Below are positions 8,796 to 17,115 of a stretch of DNA of 35,863 nucleotides, one piece after another (the first letter of the stretch is position 1; each line of letters opens with the position of its first letter). The notes under the pieces were generated by a model, which saw nothing but the letters and a program-made list of their open reading frames with translations, was not told the origin of the DNA and made no database searches. A program made the translations under genes and the position numbers. This DNA is from Reclinomonas americana ATCC 50394 (lineage: Eukaryota > Jakobida > Jakobea > Jakobida): positions 59,830 through 95,692 of the forward strand of contig PS015370.1 of NCBI GenBank assembly GCA_048213135.1. The letters are read 5' to 3'.

Positions 8796-10913
8796 TTGTG
8801 TCTCTTAGACAGAGAGAAAGGAGTTCAGTCGGAGAGTGGTGGTGTGGTTAGAGAGAGGGATAGATACGAGAGATATCAACCGTTTCTTTCGATGTGCTGT
8901 TGTCGTTGGTCCTCTGTGTTCGTGCTTGTATGAGGAGGGTTGAGGGGAGAAGTGAGGCAAGGGGGATGTTGACCTTCTTGCTTTTTTTGCTTTCATTGTT
9001 AATCTTGTTGTATGTGTGTGCCCGGGAGTTGACCTTTTCCGTCTTGCTTTCTTCATTGATCGCTTTGTATTCGCCCACTCTGTGTACTTGTGTCTGTGAG
9101 TGCTTTGGGACACATACATACGCAGCGAGATCCTCCTCTTCTCATCCCCCGCGCTGCCCCTCACGCTCACTTCTCCTCTCTGTTCTCTTTTTTTGCATCA
9201 TCACCCTCCTCATTCCCTCCACCCTCCCCCTGTTCCGTCCTCTCCCTCTTCACCTTCTGTTTTCCCTTTCCGTCACCCCCTTCCGTCTCCCTCCTGATAA
9301 GAGGCGTCGACCCAGCGTTGAATCTCCCCCTTTCTCTTTCGCTGTCCGTCTTCTCTATCCGTACCTCTGTCTCTTTTCTCACTTCGATTCCCACCACCAG
9401 ATACGCCGCCTACGCCGGATACCCGGGAGCAAGCGCCGCGGCTCCAGCACAGCAGGTAAATGGCGATGATTGGCCAGCGTTAGTTGCACTCACTCGCGTT
9501 TGGGAAGGGGGGTGTGTTCACTGACTCTCCAGTGTGTATCAATGGGATCCAGTGGTCTTCCGTCTTGATTCTCTTTCTGTGTCGGTGTTGTTGAGTTGAC
9601 TCACCTGCTGGTGTGCGCATAGAGAAGATAGCGGGAAGCGGTAGTGTTGTTACTCACGAAGCAGCTGTTTTTTTGTTTCTGTTTTATTGTTGATACTCAC
9701 GCCTGAGCTCTGTGTTTGCGTTGGTGGTATTGTGCCTTGTTCTCGTGTTGGTTGTCACTCACTGCGCCCTCTTCTTCACTGGGTGTGCACAGATAGTGAG
9801 AGGAGATAGCAAGGACGGGTGTCTGTTGTGGTTGGCAATGCTCTTTCCTATTTTCCTGAACCACGAAGTTTGCACATGAGAAACAGCGCGGATTGGCGGT
9901 TGTAGCGAGCTCTATATTTGCTGTTGATTGGTACTCACTGTACTGCCGTGTGTGTGTTTGCATTTGCGCGACAGGCATTGGTTTCGAAGTTTCACTGTGT
10001 GTTCCTCATGTGTTTTTTGTCAAGAGACTTTGAGTGCTTTCCCCCGTCTATACTCACCTATGCCTGCGCGTATCTGTCGTTGTTTCGAAGCTCACATTCG
10101 GTGGGTGTCGTTCTTTCCCCTGTCGTAACTCACATTCTGCGGCGTGTGTTTGTTAGTGCAAGCGAGTGAGGCAGTGCGGTTGTATTGAGACTTGTTTTGT
10201 GTGCTCTGTTGGAACTCACCTCCGTATTCGTCGAGCGCATACATTTGTCGTGGGTGTGCTTGGTTCACTCACTGGTTCAACGCGCTTGCTGCTGCGGCCG
10301 TTGTCTTGTCGTCTGTTTATGCAGTCCTCTGCTCCGCCTGGTCTCGAAGACGCGCCTGGCCACAACGACCAGCCGCTGCAGTTCGCACCGGGTGCACAGC
10401 CAGAGGTGATGTGACTCAGCGATGCTAGTTGAAGTATGTGCGCGCCACTCACAGCTGCAATCCGTGTGCGTGCAGAAGTCGGCGTCCAAGCGCAGCATTG
10501 ACCAGATCTCGGAGGCGGGACAGCCGATGGGCCCGAGTCGTCCCACCGCCGAGGAGATGCAGCTGTCGTATGGTCGAGGTTTGGGTTCCAGTCGCGAGTC
10601 TTTGGCTTCGTATTCCTGCTGACCGCGACACACAGGAGCGGATGCTGACGCGCCGGCGTACAAGCGTGCGCGCGTCGACCATCACTCTGCGTCGCACCAG
10701 CACCAGCAGCACCAGTCGTCGAATCCGCTCGCCAGTCTGCGCAGCTACTCGGGCGAGGAAGGCGACGATGGGGCGAACGGAGTTGCGTTTTTCTTGGGGG
10801 TTGCCAGGCGTTTGCTTGTGTTGTCGTGAACTCACGAGTATCGTCATTAGTGAAAACAGCAGCAGCAGGCGTCGTCTGGCAGCGGACTGCCCTTCTGGGC
10901 TCAGCGGCCGTGA
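6659..10913 (+). CDS. KHDC4: KHDC4-like (BLOM7/RIK-type) KH-domain protein
   Basis: KHDC4 (BLOM7alpha) is a nuclear RNA-binding protein that joins spliceosomal complexes; plant RIK is related. Exons: 6659-7003, 7377-7852, 7924-8079, 8148-8339, 9401-9455, 10325-10405, 10476-10572, 10636-10781 and 10860-10913. Together they are 1602 nt (533 aa) with consistent phases. The N-terminus MSRRKWDVP precedes Pro runs with DDDY. Then come the family block EIEINESRHRGFLTRGQTQ and a first KH-like region, SGAAVITRGIYQDPNGPPTG. The second KH region is FPVVGKIVGPKGAFLKHIQN followed by SGAKVFLKGRGS. The rest is a Gly/Pro/Tyr-rich tail with PGYPAYYPGYEQYYAQ-type repeats, a basic KRSIDQISEAG exon, a His/Gln-rich exon, and a C-terminus SGLPFWAQRP resembling the PFW end of animal KHDC4. 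Two long introns (8340-9400 and 9456-10324) split the low-complexity tail. Confidence 0.9.
8340..9400 (+). repeat. KHDC4 intron with degenerate tandem repeats and (GT)n
   Basis: This 1061-nt intron contains no exon I can support. It holds two or three diverged copies of a roughly 160-170 nt segment recognisable by GAGAGATATCA followed by TTTC, TTGTCGTT, a GT-rich stretch and GTGCTTGT (about 8590-8660, 8715-8800, 8870-8935). A pure (GT)n lies at about 8764-8794. The last 250 nt are C/T-rich and end at ACCACCAG. Confidence 0.6.
9456..10324 (+). repeat. KHDC4 intron with recurrent ACTCAC motifs
   Basis: This 869-nt intron shows no coding exon. Its notable content is a repeated motif of the form GTTGN-N-ACTCAC(T/G/C), seen about ten times at irregular 60-100 nt spacing (for example near 9598, 9652, 9697, 9757, 9933, 10052, 10128, 10212 and 10267). 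The motif resembles the CTCAC branch-point-like element seen before many acceptors in this window. Confidence 0.5.
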
Positions 10914-11036
10914 TCGGTCAAGGGGGTGGAGTTTCTTTCGAGGCGTGTGTGTGATTCGTCGTAGGTGGATGTGGTGGATGTGGTGAGAAAGTGAGCGAGA
11001 GGGAGACGAGTAAAGAGTGCACATGCGTGAGTGGGG

Positions 11037-11190
11037 AACGTGAGAGAGGCAGTGGCGGTCTCCTCATTGCCGCAGTTTTTCGTGTATGCCTTCGATCCCT
11101 TCCGACAGAACTCGGCAACACTCATCACGGAGGCATCGCCGTTTCGCGGCGATCTCATGAACAGTTGCGTTTGTGTGGAGGGGTAGAATA
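11037..11190. other. Conserved 150-bp block opening unit A
   Basis: About 90% identical to 16207-16358, with only one difference in the first 105 bp. Both strands are open. On the plus strand it reads REAVAVSSLPQFF then VYAFDPFRQNSATL, which looks protein-like and ends near possible donors GTTGCG or GTTTGT. It could be a leftover exon of a membrane gene from a neighbouring unit, or a control region. The remaining 11191-11988 (800 bp) shows no convincing gene, only a diverged match to unit B. Confidence 0.5.
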
Positions 11191-11400
11191 GCACGTCTTT
11201 ATCTCTGCTGACAGTTCTGCCTCAGGCGGGCAAGCTGCTCAGGTTTCCCCTTTCATCTCTCCGTCACTCCGCGCGACCAGATATATTGGTGGAGCGCTGC
11301 AATTTGGCTGCGTGAGATGCACGATGATGTGAGTGATCGCTGATTGTCATGGCGATGGCAGTCAATCGTGGTCACCCCCTTTGGCAGTTGGGATACGAAA

Positions 11401-11420
11401 GTTCGGAACAGGAGCCGAAC
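11401..11420. promoter_or_regulatory. Inverted repeat GTTCGG-N8-CCGAAC, copy A
   Basis: Six-base arms GTTCGG and CCGAAC flank an 8-base spacer about 570 nt upstream of the large secreted-protein gene. The arms are kept in unit B (16578-16596) although most surrounding sequence has diverged. It could be a binding site for a dimeric regulator or an RNA hairpin; this is inference. Confidence 0.35.
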
Positions 11421-11883
11421 AACACACTTGCCAGTGGTTTACCAAGTCGGCGAGTGAGGTGGCTGCGCGTTGGTACAATTTATCAACTGCCAGCGAGCGA
11501 AAAGATTCGATTCCTCAACGCACGGTGTCGGAGCGCTCGCACAACCTTCCACTGCGGCGCAACGTGCCTCACCCTCTCATTGCGTGTCACTGGTGAGTGA
11601 TGCAACCACACATATTGTCACAGCACTACTTATTATTGCGCATTGATTGCGGCAATGTGCGAAAACACAGTCATTATCATCACACTGCGCACACATACTG
11701 CATGATGACTGAAAAGACAGGCACCACGGCACTCGCTCGTCACTACACACACAGCAGCACTCCCAATCTAGCACATCATTTGTGCTTAGAGACATCAACA
11801 GGGGCAAGTGTTGGTTGTGTGGTGCACATGCATGTCTCCTCACACTCTCGATTTTTCCGCTTTTCATGGCTCATTTTTTGTGC

Positions 11884-11920
<37 letters not shown>

Positions 11921-11941
11921 CGTGCGTGTGTGTGTGTGTGT
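11884..11941 (+). repeat. (GT)n microsatellite
   Basis: A 58-bp GT repeat with a short GTGC interruption lies 48 nt before the start codon of the large secreted-protein gene of unit A. Unit B has only a short GTGTGTGTAC at the equivalent place (about 17058-17067). Confidence 0.95.
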
Positions 11942-11988
11942 TTGCAATGCATACCAGCTCTCGTGCGTACCCGGTTTAGTAATCAACA

Positions 11989-14900
11989 ATGAGCTCCAAG
12001 GCAACCAAGTTGATGATGTCATGGACCAGCGTATTTGCCGCACTGGTGATGCTGGCGGCCATTGTCGTGGTGGTGACACCCGTCAGCGTCCGTTGCGTTG
12101 AAACGCGGACATGTACACATCTCATCTCCTAACAAACTGATTGTATGTTCACTTGTGAATAGGCGGACAAGCTGCGCCCACTTGCTCCGCCACTCCGCAC
12201 GAGTCGAAGCGCATTTGGTGGTCCGTCGCCTCCAATGCCGACGGCACCAAGCTGGCGGCCGTCGTCGAGTTCGGTCGCATCTACACCTCCACCGACTCGG
12301 GTGCGACATGGACGCCGCACGAGTCGGAGCGATACTGGGTCAGTGTGGCCTCCAGCAGCGACGGCACCAAGCTGGTGGCCTGCGTGTACTGCAACGGCAA
12401 CATCTACACCTCTACCGACTCGGGCGTGACGTGGACGCCGCGCGCCTCAATGCAAGCGTGGTCGGCGGTGGCCTCCAGCGCCGATGGCTCGAAGTTGGTG
12501 GCTGTGGCCGTGGGTGACTCGATATACACCTCCGCCGACTCGGGGGCGACATGGACGCCACGCGATTCTCATCGTCAGTGGGTCGCTGTGGCCTCCAGTG
12601 CCGACGGCGCCAAGTTGGTGGCGGCGGTGCGCGACGGTGCACTCTACACCTCTACCGATTCGGGTGCGACGTGGACGGCCCGCGACTCCAGTCGCCCTTG
12701 GGTCGGTGTGGCCTCCAGCGCGGACGGCACGAAGCTGGTGGCCGTCACTCACGGTGGCCAGATCTACACCTCCACCGATTCCGGTGCGACGTGGATGGCA
12801 CGCGAGTCGGCGCGGTTGTGGCGGTCAGTGGCCTCCAGCAGCGACGGGTCGAAGCTGGTGGCCGCGGTCGGCAACGACAAGATCTACACGTCGAGTGACT
12901 CGGGTGAGACGTGGACGGCAGTCGATTCGAATCGCAACTGGTTTGCGGTGGCCTCCAATGCCGACGGCAGCAAGGTGGTGGCGAGTGTGTACGACGGTCA
13001 GATCTTCACGCTGGACGTCAGCACGTGCTCCGGTGCAGTACAAGTGTGCTCCGGTCACGGCGCACTCAATTCGAGTGATGGCTCATGCAAGTGCGATGCT
13101 GACTATTATGGTGCCTCATGCAACGTGCACTGCGTGGCTGCCACCACGTGCTCTGGTCACGGAACGTGCAAGACTGACGGCACGTGTGTGTGCACGGGCG
13201 ATTACACCAATGCCAGCTGCAACTGCAGTCCCACTGCCACGTGCTCTGGCCACGGTACATGCAAGACTGACGGCACGTGTCTGTGCACGGGCGACTACAC
13301 CAATGCCAGTTGCAACTGCAGTCCATCGGCGACGTGCTCCGGTCACGGTACATGCAAGACTGACGGCACGTGTCTGTGCACGGGCGACTACACCAATGCC
13401 AGCTGCAATTGCAGTCCGACCACCACGTGCTCGAGCAATGGAACGTGCAAGACTGACGGAACATGCAACTGTTCAAGTCCGTGGAGTGGTGAGTGATACA
13501 GTTGTCACTTTTCGCAGTTGCTGTGGACTGGTAGCTGATCATTAGATTGGTATCGCGTGCAGGATCCTCGTGCTCGACCTGCTCTGCTGACACAGTTGTT
13601 GCTCTTGGATACATTGGCAAGTGGCAGGCTGTGGCCTCCAGCACTGACGGCACCAAGCTGGTGGCTGTGCTGAACCCTGGTTTCATTTATACCTCCACGG
13701 ACTCTGGCGCGACATGGACTGCTCGAGCCACAGATGCCAATCGCTCCTGGAAGGGAGTGGCCTCCAACAGTGACGGCACCAAGTTGGTGGCCGCAGCAAG
13801 CAACAACACAATCTACACCTCCACTGATGCTGGCGTGACGTGGACGGCTCAGGCCACTGATGCCAGTCGCAACTGGAGTGCAGTGGCCTCGAACAGCGAC
13901 GGTACCAAGCTGGCGGCAACAGAGAGCGGTGGTCAGGTGTACACTTCTGCGGACTCTGGCGTGACGTGGACACCTCGTGATTCGAACCGGTCGTGGACCT
14001 CAGTGGCCTCCAGCAGCGACGGGACCATGCTGGTGGCCGCGGCAAGCAACAACACAATCTACACCTCCACGGACTCTGGCGTGACGTGGACAGCTCAGAC
14101 CACTAATGCCAATCGCAACTGGACTGCAGTGGCCTCGAATAGCGACGGAACCAAGGTGGTGGCGACTGTGAACGGGGGTCAGGTGTTCACGTCTGCTGAC
14201 TCTGGCGTGACTTGGACACCGCATGATTCGAATCGCGCGTGGGTGTCGGTGGCCTCCAGCAGCGACGGCACCAAGCTGGTGGCGACGGTGAACGGTGGCC
14301 AGGTTTACACGTCCGCTGACTCGGGCACGACATGGACGGCTCGGGCCACTGATGCCAGTCGCTCGTGGAAGGCAGTGGCCTCCAGCAATGACGGCACCAA
14401 GCTGGTAGCCGTTGCGACAGGCGATCAGATTTATACCTCCACTGACTCTGGCGTGACGTGGACAGGAGTGACCCAACCTCTGCAGCTGACAAATTCGTGG
14501 CAGCGTGTGGCCTCCAGCAGCGACGGCACCCGGCTTGTCGCTGCGGCGAATGTTCTTCCGATTTACACCTCCGCTGACTCTGGTGCAACGTGGACACGTC
14601 GCGATTCCAGTGGTAGCCGCAGCTGGAGCGCACTGGCCTCGAGCAGTGACGGTACCAAGCTGGTGGCTGCGACGAGCAACAGTCGCATTTACACTTCCGC
14701 TGACTCGGGGGCGACGTGGACCCAGCGAGATTCGAATCGCTCCTGGACCGCAGTGGCCTCCAGCAGTGACGGCACCAAGTTGGTGGCAGCGGCGAGCAAT
14801 GACAAGATCTACACCTCTGCTGACAGTGGTGCGACGTGGACGGCTCAAGCAACTGACGCCAATCGCAACTGGATTGGAGTGGCCTCCAGCAGCGACGGCA

Positions 14901-15313
14901 CCAAGTTGGTGGCCGTTGTGAATGGCGGCCAGATCTACACCTCCACCGACTCTGGCGCAACGTGGACGGCTCGAGCGACTGATGCCAATCGCAACTGGAT
15001 CGGAGTGGCCTCCAGCAGCGACGGCACCAAGTTGGTGGCCGTGGTGAATGGCGGCCAGATCTACACCTCCACCGACGCTGGAGCAACGTGGACGGCCCGC
15101 GAGTCGAATCGTGCCTGGGTGTCGGTGGCCTCCAACAGTGACGGCACCAAGCTGGCGGCCGTGATGACCAGCGGCCAAATGTACGTCTCCACCGACTCGG
15201 GCGCAACGTGGACGGCTCGTGATTCCAGTCGCCAGTGGACATCAGTGGCGTCCACCAGTGACGGCACCAGGCTGGCGGCCACTGCGAGTCTGGTGTACGT
15301 GTTCCCGTGTTGA
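11989..15313 (+). CDS. Secreted Asp-box propeller/EGF protein, copy A
   Basis: Exons 11989-12091, 12163-13488 and 13563-15313 total 3180 nt (1059 aa). Exon 1 encodes a signal peptide (MSSKATKLMMSW, then a hydrophobic core to about residue 32). The intron (donor GTTGCG, branch-like CTCCTAAC) is in phase 1. Exon 2 holds seven repeats of about 40 aa, each W-x-x-VAS-x-x-DG-x-KLVA, then IYTSTDSGATWT, carrying the Asp-box S-x-D-x-G-x-T-W. Five EGF-like modules follow, of type TCSGHGTCKTDGTC and CTGDYTNASC. Exon 3 carries 14 more Asp-box repeats and ends YVFPC-stop. After repeat 7 of exon 3 a distinct linker, GVTQPLQL, splits 7 + 7. Asp-box repeats form beta-propellers in sialidases, sortilins and YCF48-like proteins, so three seven-bladed propellers joined by an EGF stalk are likely. 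No sialidase catalytic residues are evident and no membrane anchor is visible. Probable extracellular or surface role; function unknown. Confidence 0.88.
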
Positions 15314-15437
15314 TCTGTGCCCTTTCCTCGTTCTTTTCTTGCACATTGCAGCTGTCTCTTTTCATGCGATTTTTTCACCACCTGCCGGCACACGCTGTGC
15401 TTTCCCTTTTGTCATCGAGCGTCAATCCGTGACTGCC

Positions 15438-15443
15438 ATTAAA
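15438..15443 (+). terminator. Poly(A) signal variant ATTAAA, copy A
   Basis: ATTAAA lies 125 nt after the stop of the copy A secreted-protein gene within GACTGCCATTAAAG, and the same sequence is kept in unit B. It is the best candidate signal between this gene and the membrane-protein gene starting at 15523. Confidence 0.45.
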
Positions 15444-15522
15444 GCCTCGTTCTTGCAACGCCGGGAAACGTCAAGGACGCGTCCTTTCCCTCTTGTCCTC
15501 ATTCATTTGATCGTCCACGAGC

Positions 15523-15921
15523 ATGGGCTTCCTCCGCTCCTTCTTCGCCGCCATGCTCTCCCTCCTCGTGGCCGCACTGGTCACCTCCGCCGTCGAATCC
15601 ATCAACACCACCGTGCTGTTCCCGATGCCGGAGGAAGTCGCCCGCGTCATGGCCGAGCTGCGCACACAACACACCGATCTGGCCATGGACAAGCTGCGCG
15701 AGTGGATCGCCACATTGCCGGCACTGGCCCTGTGCATTGTGTTGGTGGGGCATGCAGCTGGTGCCAGTGCAGCCGGCCTCACTCTGCGGTGGGTGGCGCC
15801 CGGCAGCTCCGCCTACTTTGGACTGTTGCCGGTGCTGGTGTTGGTCATTGGAGGTTGGTGTGCATGCAGGAATCTTCTTGATCGTCTTTGGTGATCCGCG
15901 CTCATCTCCACGCAACAGCCG
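15523..15921 (+). CDS. Small three-TM membrane protein, copy A, 3' partial
   Basis: Not recognised. The start MGFLRSFFAAMLSLLVAAL is a signal anchor or first TM segment. A hydrophilic loop with an NTT glycosylation sequon and a charged helix (RTQHTDLAMDKLREWI) follows. A second TM segment is LPALALCIVLVGHAAGASAA and a third begins FGLLPVLVLVIGG. Read without splicing, the frame ends WCACRNLLDRLW-stop at 15894. If the 16 nt GTTGGTGTGCATGCAG (15854-15869) are removed, the third TM continues as GGIFLIVFGDPRSSPRNS and stays open to the gap at 15922. I prefer the second reading because the 3-nt difference from copy B then becomes one clean codon deletion. The ATG at 15523 is kept in copy B. Later exons may lie beyond the gap. 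Confidence 0.65.
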
Positions 15922-15941
15922 NNNNNNNNNNNNNNNNNNNN
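15922..15941. other. Assembly gap (20 N)
   Basis: A 20-N gap directly after CACGCAACAGC. The gap in unit B (21361-21380) falls at the same position and has the same nominal length, so the true sizes are unknown. The right flank is a CTT microsatellite, which probably broke the assembly. Confidence 0.9.
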
Positions 15942-16080
15942 CTTCTTCTTCTTCTTCTTCTTCTTCTTCTTCTTCTTCTTCTTCTTCTTCTTCTTCTTCT
16001 TCTTCTTCTTTTTCTTTTTCTTCTTCTTCCGTCTTCTTCGTCTTCTTCTTTCTGTTTTTCTTCTCCTCACTCTTCTCTTT
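15942..16080 (+). repeat. CTT/TTC microsatellite
   Basis: Pure CTT repeat from 15942 to about 16010, then an impure T/C-rich stretch to about 16080. It resembles the long polypyrimidine tracts found before other acceptors in this window, so it may be the 3' part of an intron of the membrane-protein gene. Confidence 0.9.
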
Positions 16081-16206
16081 TTGCCACGGTCGCGCGCAAG
16101 GCCGCCACCACCTCCGCCTCCTCGCGCAGACAAGGTGGATTGACTTCTTCTTTTTCTTCTTCGCCCCCGCTTTTCTTTTTTCGCCACTGTCCGTGGTGGA
16201 CAGTGC

Positions 16207-16358
16207 AACGTGAGAGAGGCAGTGGCGGTCTCCTCATTGCCGCTGTTTTTCGTGTATGCCTTCGATCCCTTCCGACAGAACTCGGCAACACTCGTCACGG
16301 TGGCGTCGCCGTTCCGCGACGACCGCATGAACAGTTGCGTATGTGTGGTGGGGCACTG
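16207..16358. other. Conserved 150-bp block opening unit B
   Basis: Counterpart of 11037-11190. The plus frame reads REAVAVSSLPLFF then VYAFDPFRQNSATLV; the position that is CAG in copy A is CTG here, so an acceptor at that CAG is not shared. A possible continuation is an exon ending before GTATGT at 16342 and another at about 16389-16421 before GTGAGT. The spacer 16359-17115 otherwise shows no gene I can support. Confidence 0.45.
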
Positions 16359-16577
16359 TTATTCGCCGCCGATCTGACTGTTCAGCAGCAGGCGGATAAC
16401 ACGTCACTCCAACGACTCAGTTTGGTGAGTGGCGCAGCGGTCTCCATCGAGGATGATGGCGGCAGCGGAGCTCGGTGTCGTCGCTTTGTAGCTGTGCGAA
16501 GTGCGTACATCGAATGACAATGTGCGTTGATTGGTCGTGTGATCTCAATCATGATCACTCTCTGTGCCAAAGTTAAC

Positions 16578-16596
16578 GTTCGGATACGAGCCGAAC
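16578..16596. promoter_or_regulatory. Inverted repeat GTTCGG-N7-CCGAAC, copy B
   Basis: Same six-base arms as at 11401-11420, with a 7-base spacer, about 520 nt upstream of the copy B start codon. Confidence 0.35.
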
Positions 16597-17115
16597 AACA
16601 CAGCGCTGCGCTGGTTTATCAAAGGCAACCAGTGAGGTACGGCTTCTTATAACTTGGCCCCCGAGAGGGAATACGCAGCAGATTCGCGAGCATTGTGCGG
16701 CCAGACTCGATATCTTCACCGCTGCCCACAGCCTGTGAGCGCTCACTTCGCTCTCCACTGCAGTGCAACAGGCCTCGTGGTATCTTTGCGTGTGACTGGT
16801 GAGGAATGCGACAACACACATCGCAGCACTGCACTGCAGTGTGCGCGAAATCACAGTCTTGATCACGCACATGCTGCTGTGCACGCACGCTTTGTGTCTG
16901 TGAGAGCAGACAGAGATCACCTACACTCAAAACAAACATATGCGCACATGATCGTGTCGCCACTTGTGCAGATGGGGATGTCAACATTATGTTGTGTGGA
17001 TGCCTCTCTCGTAACGGCCACCCTGATTTCGCGCGCTTTTCGTTTCTCACCCCACGCGTGTGTGTGTACATGATTGCAGCGCTTGTGTGCATCCGCACTG
17101 CGATTGCAGTGAACA

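Larger units (their letters stand above)
11037..16206 (+). repeat. Segmental duplication, unit A
   Basis: First unit of a head-to-tail duplication. It begins AACGTGAGAGAGGCAGTGG and runs through a spacer, the large Asp-box/EGF gene (11989-15313) and the small membrane-protein gene (15523 onward) to the point where the same start sequence recurs at 16207. Similarity with unit B varies. It is nearly identical in the opening 100 bp, in the EGF end and intron 2, and in the membrane gene. It is strongly diverged in the 5' spacer and in several blades. Offset between copies is about 5.2 kb at the start and 5.44 kb at the end, mostly because B has three more EGF modules. Confidence 0.9.

Noticed and set aside
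11037-11162. Minus-strand 40-codon frame (SVAEFCRKGSKAYTKN) in the conserved block, with a faint resemblance to Sec61 gamma
   Set aside because: The Cys and charged positions do not line up with Sec61 gamma and no TM segment follows; changes between copies are half amino-acid changing.
12163-15313. Regular 110-130 nt repeats resembling a CRISPR-like or satellite array
   Set aside because: The repeats are in-frame codons for about 40-aa Asp-box blades with varied synonymous sites; there are no short identical repeats with unique spacers.
14000-15365. Long minus-strand open frames (up to 392 codons) opposite the Asp-box repeats, and similar ones at 17478-18293 and 19508-20833
   Set aside because: They mirror the highly repetitive plus-strand blades; codon bias of the repeat removes stops in other frames. 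The plus frame has signal peptide, Asp-box and EGF logic and splice phases.
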